Of a stretch of 47,389 nt of DNA, positions 7,949-15,792 are shown in pieces. The position numbers and the translations under genes are program-made. Each line of letters begins with the position of its first letter. Position 1 is the stretch's first letter. The DNA is from Phycisphaerales bacterium UBA1845 (GTDB lineage: Bacteria > Planctomycetota > Phycisphaerae > UBA1845). The notes beneath the pieces were generated by a model. It was not told where the DNA came from. It made no database searches and saw only the letters and a list, made by a program, of their open reading frames with translations. Location of the stretch: the NCBI GenBank assembly GCA_002338715.1, contig DDIR01000123.1, positions 82,019 through 129,407 on the forward strand. Reading direction: 5' to 3'.

Positions 7949-8941
7949 TCAGATTCGTACAACCATGACGGCCCAGGTCAGCCCTGCACCAAAAGCGATC
8001 ATCATCACGACATTGCCCGGCTGCACGCGACCATCGCGTCTCGCTTCGTCGAGGGCCATCCCGACCGAAGCCGCCGACGTGTTGCCGTAGCGATCGATGT
8101 TCACGACGAATTTGTCCATCGGGAGCTTCATCTTTTCCTGCACACTCTCGATGATTCGCAGGTTCGACTGATGCGGAATGATCAGATCGATTTGGTCGGC
8201 TTTCAGTCCGGTTTCTTTCAGCGCCTTTTGGACGAGTCGGTTGAACTTCACGACCGCGAACTTATACACTTCGCGGCCTTTCATCCTGAGCTTGTCGAGT
8301 TTTTCAGCCAGTGTTGCCTGCGTATTTGGCAGCCTCGAACCGCCGGCCGGCAGCCAGATGTAATCGGCACAGGTCCCATCGGCGCCCAAATTCTGATACA
8401 GCACGCCGCGCTCGGGATCGTCCGTGTGCGACATGATCACAGCCGACGCCCCATCACCAAAAAGAACCACGGTCGCGCGATCCTGCGTGTCGGTGATACG
8501 ACTCAGTGTTTCCGCACCGACAATCAGGATGTGTTTGTACATGCCCGAGTTGAGGTACATCGCGGCTTGGGTCATGCCATAGATCAGACCTGCACACGCC
8601 GCGTTTAGGTCCATCGCCCCGGCGTTCTTTGCGCCGAGTGCGCCTTGAAGCCAGCAGGCAGCCGACGGGACGAACGTGTCGGGTGTGACGGTCGCAAAGA
8701 GAATCAGGTCGAGGTCTTCCGGGTTGATGCCAGCGTCTTCAATCGCTTTCTGCGAAGCTTCCAGCGCCAAGCTGACCGTTGTCTCGCCCTCGCCGGCGCG
8801 ATGACGATGCTTGATGCCGCTTCGCGTCGTGATCCACTCATCGGACGTGTCAAGGTAGCTTTCGAAGTGATCGTTTCCGAGCACTTCCTTCGGGACGGCC
8901 ATTCCGGTCCCCGTGATGATGGCACGAAGCGATGGGTTCAT
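7949..8941 (-). CDS. fabH: 3-oxoacyl-ACP synthase III (FabH)
   Basis: A 330-residue condensing enzyme that starts fatty-acid synthesis by joining acetyl-CoA (or a branched primer) with malonyl-ACP. The catalytic triad is visible: Cys116 in NAACAGLIYG, His257 in IPHQSN and Asn287 in YGNTSAAS. The opening ITGTGMAVPKEVL and the DEWITTRSGIKHRH block are also family hallmarks. Length is normal. It follows plsX after 56 bases and precedes fabD, the standard order. Primer preference cannot be read from the sequence. Confidence 0.95.
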   Translation of the reverse strand: MNPSLRAIITGTGMAVPKEVLGNDHFESYLDTSDEWITTRSGIKHRHRAGEGETTVSLALEASQKAIEDAGINPEDLDLILFATVTPDTFVPSAACWLQGALGAKNAGAMDLNAACAGLIYGMTQAAMYLNSGMYKHILIVGAETLSRITDTQDRATVVLFGDGASAVIMSHTDDPERGVLYQNLGADGTCADYIWLPAGGSRLPNTQATLAEKLDKLRMKGREVYKFAVVKFNRLVQKALKETGLKADQIDLIIPHQSNLRIIESVQEKMKLPMDKFVVNIDRYGNTSAASVGMALDEARRDGRVQPGNVVMMIAFGAGLTWAVMVVRI

Positions 8942-8997
8942 GGGATTTCAATACCTCGGGAGATTAGTCCGAATGACGACCAATCCCATAAATACGA

Positions 8998-10044
8998 CTA
9001 ACCAATGTTGGCCATTGACTGGGTTGTTGCATCGGTCGGACCGGACGAACCGGTTTGTCCCAACCGTTTGGTGATCGCGTCATTAAAACGATGTTCGACA
9101 AACGTGCTAGCCGCTTTGACCGCGTTGCGAATCGCCCGTTCTTCGCTTCGACCGTGGCAGATCATGCAGACGCCGTTGATACCGAGGAGCGGCGCCCCAC
9201 CGTATTCGCTGAAGTCATGACGCTGCCAGACGCGATGAAGCGCGTCGTCAAATTTCTTTTTGGTGACTTCATCGTCGTCCTGAAATTCACGCGAGATTGT
9301 CTTGAAGAGTCCTTCTGACAAGCCTTCGATGAACTTCAACAGGATGTTGCCGACGAATCCGTCACTGACTGCCACGTCGCACTTGTTTTGAAACAACTCG
9401 CGACCTTCGACGTTGCCCACAAAACGCATAGCCTTGTCCGCGCTAAGCAATTCGTGGGTCTTTTTGATGACATCCGTGCCCTTGAGGCTTTCCTCACCGA
9501 TCGAAACCAAACCCACGCGGGGCGACTCGACGCCGAGAACCATCTTGGCGTATTCGGTAGCCAGCACGGCGTATTCATATAGATGTTGCGGGCGAGCCTG
9601 AATGTTCGCCCCGACATCGCACAACGTCACCGGGCCGTGAAAACTCGGCAATGCCACCGCGATGCCTGGCCGCGAAATGCATGGCAATGACCGCATGCGA
9701 AGCTGTGCAGCCGCTGCGCATGCGCCAGTATTGCCCGCACTGATGATCGCGTCGACCTTCTGGTCAGCCGCCAGCTTCGCGAGCACCATGATCGACGAAT
9801 CTTTCTTTCGTCGAAGCGCATCCGTTGGCGATTCCGACATCTCGACGGTTTCAGATGCATGCACAATCTGACACCGGTCGGGCACACCGCCACTGGAGGC
9901 CAGGTGATCGCTGATGACCTTTTCGTCACCGACCAACAACAGTTCGATTTGATCGAAGTCTGCAAGGGCTTGCAAAGATCCGCGGATAATCGCGCCGGGA
10001 GCGTGGTCGCCCCCCATAGCATCAACGCCTATCCGCATAGGCAT
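8998..10044 (-). CDS. plsX: Phosphate acyltransferase PlsX
   Basis: A 348-residue peripheral membrane enzyme that converts acyl-ACP to acyl-phosphate, the donor used by PlsY for phospholipid synthesis. It begins with the family signature MRIGVDAMGGDHAPGAIIRG, then shows GNTGACAAAAQ (phosphate-binding region), LCDVGANI and a VSDGFVGNILLKFIEG block. The C-terminus is slightly longer than usual and rich in Ser and Thr. I keep the first ATG at 10044 because a GAGG lies 7 bases upstream; the second ATG two codons on is a minor alternative. The start overlaps the rpmF stop (TAATG), so the pair is translationally coupled, as in many bacteria. Confidence 0.94.
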   Translation of the reverse strand: MPMRIGVDAMGGDHAPGAIIRGSLQALADFDQIELLLVGDEKVISDHLASSGGVPDRCQIVHASETVEMSESPTDALRRKKDSSIMVLAKLAADQKVDAIISAGNTGACAAAAQLRMRSLPCISRPGIAVALPSFHGPVTLCDVGANIQARPQHLYEYAVLATEYAKMVLGVESPRVGLVSIGEESLKGTDVIKKTHELLSADKAMRFVGNVEGRELFQNKCDVAVSDGFVGNILLKFIEGLSEGLFKTISREFQDDDEVTKKKFDDALHRVWQRHDFSEYGGAPLLGINGVCMICHGRSEERAIRNAVKAASTFVEHRFNDAITKRLGQTGSSGPTDATTQSMANIG

Positions 10045-10229
10045 TACTCAACCTCGCTACGCGATGGGAGCAACACGTGCGCACTGGCGTAACCGCATTG
10101 GTCACAGGCGCAATGGGGAAGCTTGGCTTTGCCGCACTTCGGACAAGCCGCAAGGGTTGGCTTCGACAACGCGTGATGGGCACGACGCGTGCGCTTGCGA
10201 CACTTCGATTTCTTCTTTACCGGTAACAT
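10044..10229 (-). CDS. rpmF: 50S ribosomal protein L32
   Basis: A 61-residue basic ribosomal protein of the large subunit. The N-terminus VKKKSKCRKRTRRAHHAL is the L32 signature, and a four-cysteine zinc ribbon follows (C29-x2-C32 and C42-x2-C45). It sits directly upstream of plsX and shares one base with it, the widely conserved rpmF-plsX-fab arrangement that links ribosome and lipid supply. A candidate promoter lies at 10365-10393. Confidence 0.95.
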   Translation of the reverse strand: MLPVKKKSKCRKRTRRAHHALSKPTLAACPKCGKAKLPHCACDQCGYASAHVLLPSRSEVE

Positions 10230-10364
10230 CCGTTCATCCTCATTTCAGACCAGAGCACCGTTTGGCACTGACACCCGTTGGCCGACACACCAACTCCGCC
10301 CGGAACCCGATCCGAACAAAATCCGTACACTCTGGAGCCATACAATGGTAAACTCAATCGCGAC

Positions 10365-10393
10365 AAGGTATGAATGAGCCCCGATTCTGTCAA
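10365..10393 (-). promoter_or_regulatory. Candidate sigma-70-type promoter for the rpmF-plsX-fab operon
   Basis: On the minus strand a perfect TTGACA (10393-10388) is followed after 17 bases by TACCTT (10370-10365), a weak -10 box. Transcription would start about 130 bases before rpmF. The -35 box is convincing, the -10 is not, and no experimental support is available here. Confidence 0.4.
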
Positions 10394-10416
10394 GCATTCC
10401 TTGAATGGCATGCCCG

Positions 10417-11085
10417 TCAGATTCTGCCTTCAGATGGGCATTCCGTCGACAGCATGCAATTCTCACAGTCTGGCTTGCGGGCTGAGCAGACTTTGCGGCC
10501 GTGCCAGATCAGGGCGTGGGAGACGTAGGTCCAGTCTTTCTGGTCGATGACCCGCATCAGGTCCTTTTCGATGCGAATGGCGTCCTTGGTGTCCTTGTGG
10601 TTCCAGGCGAGCTTGAGGCGGTCGGCCAACCGCCCCACGTGCGTGTCCACCACCACCCCCACGTTCTTGCCAAACCACGTCCCCAAGACCACGTTGGCGG
10701 TCTTGCGGGCCACACCCGGCAGCGTCACTAAATCCTCGATATTGTCCGGAACCTTACCGTCGAATTCGTCCGCGATGCGCTTGGCCGCCCCGACGATGCT
10801 CTTGGCTTTCTGCCGGAAGAATCCGGTCGGATGCACGATTTCCTGAACGGATTCCAGATCGGCGACGGCCAGCGACTCGGGATCGGGGTATGCCTTGAAA
10901 AGTGCCGGCGTCACCTTGTTGACCGTTTCGTCGGTGGATTGGGCCGATAGGATCGTGGCGATGAGGAGTTCGAAGGCGTTCTTGTGGGTCAGGGCGCAGT
11001 CGGCGTCGCCATATTGCTTGTGGAGTTTTTTCAGGATTCGTTTGGCGCGTTCGGTTCGCGCGGCGATGGATTCGCGACCAGCCAC
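10417..11085 (-). CDS. nth: Endonuclease III (DNA glycosylase/AP lyase)
   Basis: A 222-residue base-excision-repair enzyme that removes oxidised pyrimidines and cleaves abasic sites. The helix-hairpin-helix is LPGVARKTANVVLG with catalytic Lys128, and Asp147 follows in VVVDTHVGRLADR. The C-terminal [4Fe-4S] ligands C200, C207, C210 and C216 have the exact C-x6-C-x2-C-x5-C spacing. The start is a GTG at 11085 with GGAG about 9 bases upstream inside the end of the moaDE gene. Only one base separates it from that gene's stop, so the two are cotranscribed even though their functions differ. Confidence 0.95.
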   Translation of the reverse strand: MAGRESIAARTERAKRILKKLHKQYGDADCALTHKNAFELLIATILSAQSTDETVNKVTPALFKAYPDPESLAVADLESVQEIVHPTGFFRQKAKSIVGAAKRIADEFDGKVPDNIEDLVTLPGVARKTANVVLGTWFGKNVGVVVDTHVGRLADRLKLAWNHKDTKDAIRIEKDLMRVIDQKDWTYVSHALIWHGRKVCSARKPDCENCMLSTECPSEGRI

Positions 11086-11086
11086 G

Positions 11087-11809
11087 TTAGAGGGCTCCGC
11101 TTTCAGCCGCTTTGGTTTGATCGCCCTTCGACCATGTCCGTTCGCCCGATTCCCATACCTCGCACTTCCAGATGGGAACCTCGCGTTTGAGTTCGTCGAT
11201 CAACCAGCGGCAGGCCTGAAACGATTCGTCGCGATGGGCGCTGGCCACCCCGATGACCACCGACGATTCGCCGATCCCGACAGTGCCAACCCTGTGACAC
11301 AATGCGACCGAGCAGATCGTCCATCGCGTGCGCGCTTCGTTGGCGAGATTCTTCATTTGCGCGATGGCCATCGTTTCGTGGGCCTCGTAGTCGAGACATT
11401 TGAGCGGACCGTGATCATCGCTCGATTCTGCGCGCGTCTTACCGACAAACACACAAACCCCACCGCCATCGCCTGTCGAGGAAGCGGCTAAGTGTGCGTA
11501 ACAATGAGCGATGTCCAAAGGATCGGGGGTCAGGACGATCAAATCGGCTTGCGATTCGGACATTCCACCGGATACCGGCGGAATCACGGCAACATGATCG
11601 CCTTCCGAAAGCTTATGCGCAGCCGTCACAAACGCGTCATCGATGGCGAAACGCACCGATTGCAAGCCGTTTCGCCACTCGGGGAACCGCTCGCCCAACC
11701 GCTGCATGAGGTCCCCCACCGTCGCACCGTCAGCCAGTTCAATGGGCATCGCCGCAGCGCCGGCGAAGTCGCGGGCGGGGCCAAACAGGTTGAGATGAAT
11801 CGTTTGCAT
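11087..11809 (-). CDS. Molybdopterin synthase, fused small (MoaD) and large (MoaE) subunits
   Basis: A 240-residue fusion that would supply both subunits of molybdopterin synthase, which inserts two sulfurs into precursor Z. Residues 1-82 are MoaD-like: a ubiquitin fold ending VIPPVSGG with Gly81-Gly82. Residues from about 90 are MoaE-like, with VCVFVGKTR, LDYEAHETMA, ALCHRVGTVGIGE and VPIWKCE, retaining the HR and lysine residues used for catalysis. The frame is open across the junction. MoaD needs a free C-terminal Gly-Gly for thiocarboxylation, so either cleavage after Gly82 or an altered mechanism is implied; mycobacterial MoaX is a known cleaved fusion. I use the ATG at 11809; a TTG at 11833 is possible. 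No other molybdenum cofactor gene is in the window. Confidence 0.9.
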   Translation of the reverse strand: MQTIHLNLFGPARDFAGAAAMPIELADGATVGDLMQRLGERFPEWRNGLQSVRFAIDDAFVTAAHKLSEGDHVAVIPPVSGGMSESQADLIVLTPDPLDIAHCYAHLAASSTGDGGGVCVFVGKTRAESSDDHGPLKCLDYEAHETMAIAQMKNLANEARTRWTICSVALCHRVGTVGIGESSVVIGVASAHRDESFQACRWLIDELKREVPIWKCEVWESGERTWSKGDQTKAAESGAL

Positions 11810-11842
11810 GTTCGCGGATTCCAAACGGACCAATCGCCCGAC

Positions 11843-12343
11843 TCACCTCAAAAATGGTTTGCCAAGCAAGCGGCGAATCGATGCCAATTGACCGGCGTGG
11901 AATGCTTCGTGGCGGTTCATATGGCTGATCGCGCCGGCCTTTGTGTCGTAATGTGGGTGCTTGGCCCCATCTTTACCATAGGCTGGTTCGCCCAATATGG
12001 ACACATCGATACCGAGGATCGCTTCTTCCACTTTGGCCTGCACGTCTTTCATTTTCGCGAGCACGGCGTCAGGCGTTGGCCAATTGTATTCCGTCGCGGA
12101 CTTGATCGGCGATCCAATGGGAAAGTGGGCCATGAATTCGGGGTCCAATGCATTCGTGTCGAGGCATCGGACAAAAAGAAGAAGGTTTTGAGCCGAGGCC
12201 AGATGACCGCAAAGCCAAAGCGCGTGGGCCATCCCCGGCGCCGGCTGATATGTCCAATCGTCGCCCGACAGATCGGCGACAAGCAAGTCGGTCCATTCGC
12301 GCGTGCGCCGGACCTGATCGCATAGTAGTTCGGGAATGTTCAT
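11843..12343 (-). CDS. DinB-like four-helix protein
   Basis: A protein of about 166 residues that looks like the DinB/YfiT superfamily of four-helix, often metal-dependent proteins, some of which are thiol transferases or hydrolases. Supporting features are the GMAHALWLCGHLA segment and the C-terminal HMNRHEAFHAGQLASIRRLLG, which match the conserved histidines of this superfamily. The substrate cannot be read. The open frame extends upstream into the transporter gene, but the ATG at 12343 has GGAG nine bases before it and starts the helical region, so the longer frame is rejected. It lies downstream of the NhaD-like transporter with a 26-base gap, possibly in one transcript. Confidence 0.7.
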   Translation of the reverse strand: MNIPELLCDQVRRTREWTDLLVADLSGDDWTYQPAPGMAHALWLCGHLASAQNLLLFVRCLDTNALDPEFMAHFPIGSPIKSATEYNWPTPDAVLAKMKDVQAKVEEAILGIDVSILGEPAYGKDGAKHPHYDTKAGAISHMNRHEAFHAGQLASIRRLLGKPFLR

Positions 12344-12369
12344 CTTCATTCGCTCCAGAATTTCAAACG

Positions 12370-13788
12370 TTACAGCACGATGAGGACGTACGCCACCGCC
12401 AGCACCAGGTGCACCAATGCAAAAGGCAATGCAGCTTTGACGAACCCGCCGAAGCTGAGTTTGATTTCGCTGCGGTGAATCACCGTCATCGCGACGAGCG
12501 TCGATGCAGAACCGATCGGCGTGAGATTCCCGCCAAGGTTGGCGCCGAATACCACCGCCCACCAGACCGGGGATGTGGCTGGGTAGGCTGGATCGTGGTT
12601 GCCGAGGATCTGCGCGAGGACGGCTGACAGCGGGATGTTGTCGGTGACACTGCTGGCCAGCGCCGACGTCACCAGCAAGCTACCGGTTCCCAGCGTGTCG
12701 CCAAGGTCGAGCAGCGCGCCGAGGGCTTTTCCCACCGCGTCGAGGACCAGGGCGTGTTCCATGACGTTGATTACGACGAACAGGCTCGCGAAGAATCCCA
12801 ACAGATCCCAGTCGAGCGCCGCATAGAATTTGTTGACTTCGTGTTTGAACGCAATCAGCATGAACACCGCGAACGACATCGCGACAAATCCCATGCCGAG
12901 GTCTTTGATGTACGGCAGAATCGACGTCGTCGACAGCGCCGCGATCAACAGCGCAAATGCGACGGCTGACGTGATGAAGAACCGCTTCGACGGGATGCCT
13001 TCGTTCTCGTCAAACGATGCAACGCGGGCCGCCGCCTCTTCCTTGGCGCCGGCAGTATCCAGCCTCTTGACGCCGAACAGCGTGCGAGCCAGCCATAACG
13101 TGGCGAACGTTGCCACGACAACGAAGGGCGCCGCTTTTAGGAAAAAGGTCACGAAGGAAATGCCGGCTCGGTTGCCAACGATGATGTTGGGCACCGAACT
13201 GATGAGCGTCAGCAACCCGCCGATGTTGGTCAAAAGGCCTTCGGTGATCAGAAAACCGAGCAACTTGTCGCTGCGTCCGAGTTTCTTAAGCGATACGGTC
13301 GTCAGCGATCCGATGATGATCATCGCAGTGACGTTGTTGAGGACGGCGGAGAAGATGACGGTGAGGATACCGTAATAGATCAGCAGCTTGAGCGGATCGC
13401 CGCCGGACGCCTTGGTCAGTTTGATTGCGATCCAACTGAAGATGCCCGACTTGCTGGTGACGTCCACGAACAGCGACGCCCCCATGATGATCGCAATCAC
13501 CTCCCAATCGATAGCAGGGATATATACGGGCAGGCGAATGGTGTGCTCGCCGATGGTGGCGATCGATTCTTTCGGCAGGATCCCGGTGATTTCCCCCAAC
13601 AGCAGGCAAACGACCGCGAAGATGCCGGTGATCAACGATTTTTTTGCGTGGAGTTTTTCTTCAAACGCCAGGCACGCGATCATCGCCAGCAGCAAAACGC
13701 CGAACAGCGTGGTGATGCCGCTGGAAACGTGCGGTTGGCTATGCAGGTCAGCCGACGCGATCAGGATGGTTTGGAGGTTCAATGTCAT
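12370..13788 (-). CDS. NhaD/ArsB-type ion transporter
   Basis: A 472-residue integral membrane protein with about 11 to 13 hydrophobic segments, belonging to the ion transporter superfamily (NhaD, ArsB, CitM, P protein). The first re-entrant-type motif is LNNVTAMIIIGSLTT and the second is SSVTDNIPLSAVLAQ, followed by GANLGGNLTPIGSASTLVA. The TDNIPL motif is most like NhaD sodium/proton antiporters, so cation/proton exchange is my preferred guess, with arsenite or dicarboxylate transport not excluded. It follows a Usp-like gene by 36 bases on the same strand, suggesting a transporter with a nucleotide-sensing partner. Confidence 0.75.
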   Translation of the reverse strand: MTLNLQTILIASADLHSQPHVSSGITTLFGVLLLAMIACLAFEEKLHAKKSLITGIFAVVCLLLGEITGILPKESIATIGEHTIRLPVYIPAIDWEVIAIIMGASLFVDVTSKSGIFSWIAIKLTKASGGDPLKLLIYYGILTVIFSAVLNNVTAMIIIGSLTTVSLKKLGRSDKLLGFLITEGLLTNIGGLLTLISSVPNIIVGNRAGISFVTFFLKAAPFVVVATFATLWLARTLFGVKRLDTAGAKEEAAARVASFDENEGIPSKRFFITSAVAFALLIAALSTTSILPYIKDLGMGFVAMSFAVFMLIAFKHEVNKFYAALDWDLLGFFASLFVVINVMEHALVLDAVGKALGALLDLGDTLGTGSLLVTSALASSVTDNIPLSAVLAQILGNHDPAYPATSPVWWAVVFGANLGGNLTPIGSASTLVAMTVIHRSEIKLSFGGFVKAALPFALVHLVLAVAYVLIVL

Positions 13789-13824
13789 AAGGGCGAAAAG
13801 TCTAGGTCCGTCAAGGTAGCAGCG

Positions 13825-14682
13825 TCATAGTAAAAGAAGGGGTTGCTTGCGGAATTCAAGGGCAATCGCGTAGGCCATCGGATGGATGGCCAGGTTCTCT
13901 GGGTCGTTGGTGTTGCATACGAGCAGGTCGCCTGCGTGTTCCTCGATGAGATTGTGATAGTCGGTGACGCGATGCCCGAGTCGGACGTTGGCTTTGATCG
14001 TCGCGTTGATGGATTCCGATTGCAGCGCGTCGATGCACGATGCGATGTAGTCGGTCGGTAGTTGCAGAAGCTTTGCCCGCAATTTTTCCCGGGCGACATC
14101 GGTTTCAATTTCAGGAATTCGCTCGATTAGCGCCATGTACTTTCTGAAAATCGCGTCGTCTTCAACGTGGCACAGATGCACGATTCCGCCTGGTGCGACG
14201 AACCGGACGCCATAGTTGATGCACTTTGGATCGTCGAGCAGGTGGTCGGTCATCACCAGCACATCGCGGGCGATTTCGAGCGGTTTGGGCGTTCCGTCGG
14301 TGTTGGGGCTGGGTGTGACCAAGACGGGAATCGGCGTCCCCTGCAATAGCGTGTCGAGATACGTTCCCAGGCTGTGTTCGAGTTCCTCGCGATCCAAGTG
14401 CAGGTGACGGTGGGTGACGATCAGATTCGGAGAGGCGGCGTGGACGACATCCAACATCTGTCGGATGTTTGAAAAATCCTCTGCACCGACGACCTTGAAC
14501 TCATCCGCGACAATATTGCTGGCTTTCAGAAACTCGCACACGGACTCGGCGTACGCACTCGATTGCTCTTTGAGCGTATCAACCAGCACGGCGACGCGAC
14601 TCAGCAATGGCGGATCGTATTGATACCGCGCTTTCTCTGCCGCCTTGAACACGGATGCAAATTGATCGATACGATCGCTCAT
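13825..14682 (-). CDS. Usp-like (universal stress protein) domain protein
   Basis: A 285-residue soluble protein with Usp-like alpha/beta organisation. Residues around 30-130 read VAVLVDTLKE ... LIVTHRHLHLD ... LGTYLDTLLQGTPIPVLVTP, matching the order of a Usp domain: strand, helix, strand, then the conserved PVLVV-like last strand. Residues 150-275 may be a second degenerate repeat ending in DLLVCNTNDPENLAIHPMAYAIA. The ATP-binding G-x2-G-x9-G(S/T) motif is not clear, so nucleotide binding is uncertain. It is probably cotranscribed with the downstream transporter. Proteins of this group beside transporters often regulate them, but that is inference here. Confidence 0.65.
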   Translation of the reverse strand: MSDRIDQFASVFKAAEKARYQYDPPLLSRVAVLVDTLKEQSSAYAESVCEFLKASNIVADEFKVVGAEDFSNIRQMLDVVHAASPNLIVTHRHLHLDREELEHSLGTYLDTLLQGTPIPVLVTPSPNTDGTPKPLEIARDVLVMTDHLLDDPKCINYGVRFVAPGGIVHLCHVEDDAIFRKYMALIERIPEIETDVAREKLRAKLLQLPTDYIASCIDALQSESINATIKANVRLGHRVTDYHNLIEEHAGDLLVCNTNDPENLAIHPMAYAIALEFRKQPLLLL

Positions 14683-14722
14683 GCAATTCGATCCAGATCG
14701 TCTTTACGTCTTGGGCAACAGG

Positions 14723-15577
14723 TTATTCGATGGTCAGTGTCGGTGCGCCGGAGGACTTCGCGTTCACCGCTTCCACTTCACCGCAGAAGCTCTGAACCAA
14801 TGCGTCGAGGGCAGCCGTCACTTTGTCCTGTGAACCGACGAAGTTGTCGCCAAGTTGGCCGGAATCCGCCGATAAACGCACCGATGCATTCAGCGGAATC
14901 GCGCCGAGAAACGGCACGCTCAAGGCCTTCGCCGCTTCCTCCGCCCCACCGTTGTCGAAAATTTCGTCACGATTTCCGCACTTCGGGCAAAGGTAGTAGC
15001 TCATGTTTTCGACGATTCCCAGGACAGGCACGTTGAGCGTCTGATACATCTTCAGCGCCCGCTTGGCGTCCTGAAGCGCGAGGTCCTGCGGTGTGCACAC
15101 GACCACCGCGCCGGTCATTGGAATCGACTGAGCGAGTGTCAGCGCTACGTCACCCGTGCCCGGCGGCAGGTCGACGATCAGATAGTCCAACTCGCCCCAC
15201 TCTACCTGCTCAAGGAACTGTTTGAGCAGGCCATGCACCATGGGTCCGCGCCATACGACGGCTTCGTTCGGGTCGATCATGAAACCCACGCTGATGACTT
15301 TAACGCCGCTGGCGTCAACCGGAATCATCATCTTTCGGGATTGATCGACGCTGGGATGCTGCCCGCCGACGCCCATGAGCGTGGGGATGGATGGTCCGTA
15401 GATGTCGGCATCGAGCAAACCAACCTTGGCCCCACCGCGGCTTAGCCCGACCGACAGCAAGCCTGCAAGGGTGCTCTTGCCAACGCCCCCCTTACCGGCA
15501 CCGACGGCGACGATATTCTTGACGTTGGCCAGAGATGGAACTCTTCCCGGACGAGGTATCGGCTGCGGATCGGACAT
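14723..15577 (-). CDS. Mrp/ApbC iron-sulfur carrier ATPase
   Basis: A 284-residue P-loop ATPase of the Mrp/NBP35 family that carries iron-sulfur clusters to target proteins. The deviant Walker A is GKGGVGKS (residues 28-37 area), followed by DADIYGPSIP, VIVDLPPGTGD (Walker B/switch) and the CPKCG cluster-binding motif near residue 200. The N-terminal DUF59 domain found in many Mrp proteins is absent; the protein starts almost directly at the P-loop. It lies between the Usp-like gene and the divergent histidine kinase gene. The complex I and MiaB proteins in the window are the kind of clients it could serve, but no direct link is visible. Confidence 0.88.
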   Translation of the reverse strand: MSDPQPIPRPGRVPSLANVKNIVAVGAGKGGVGKSTLAGLLSVGLSRGGAKVGLLDADIYGPSIPTLMGVGGQHPSVDQSRKMMIPVDASGVKVISVGFMIDPNEAVVWRGPMVHGLLKQFLEQVEWGELDYLIVDLPPGTGDVALTLAQSIPMTGAVVVCTPQDLALQDAKRALKMYQTLNVPVLGIVENMSYYLCPKCGNRDEIFDNGGAEEAAKALSVPFLGAIPLNASVRLSADSGQLGDNFVGSQDKVTAALDALVQSFCGEVEAVNAKSSGAPTLTIE

Positions 15578-15687
15578 GCTGGGGCGACTCCCTTTTATTG
15601 AACTGCATCACACGCGGTAGCGGGCGATGATTGGCATCAAAAATCGTCTGGACAACATGAAAATATAGTGCCCTGAGTCGGCGTGTC

Positions 15688-15741
15688 CAATCGTCTGGGT
15701 TCTTTCAATCGCCGGGGTTCTTTCAATCGTCTGGGTTTGTC
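15688..15741. repeat. Three tandem 18-bp repeats upstream of the histidine kinase
   Basis: Unit 1 (15688-15705), unit 2 (15706-15723) and unit 3 (15724-15741) are head-to-tail copies of CAATCGTCTGGGTTCTTT. Units 1 and 2 differ by two bases (TC for CT-type change) and unit 3 diverges in its last bases. They fill the gap between the divergent mrp and histidine kinase genes, ending about 50 bases before the kinase start. Iterated response-regulator sites are one possible role. Confidence 0.8.
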
Positions 15742-15792
15742 GAATCTGCACAAGTCCGAGCCTGTCGGTTGGTATCATGCTATTATGCCACC

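Noticed and set aside
7907..8608. A 233-residue plus-strand frame opposite fabH
   Set aside because: Antisense shadow; the fabH product has all three catalytic residues.
12344..12562. Upstream extension of the DinB-like gene
   Set aside because: It lies inside the transporter gene and has Arg-rich, low-complexity content; the ATG at 12343 has a good Shine-Dalgarno.
15688..15741. Tandem 18-bp units as a CRISPR array
   Set aside because: There are no spacers between the units and the repeat is too short; no cas genes occur in the window.
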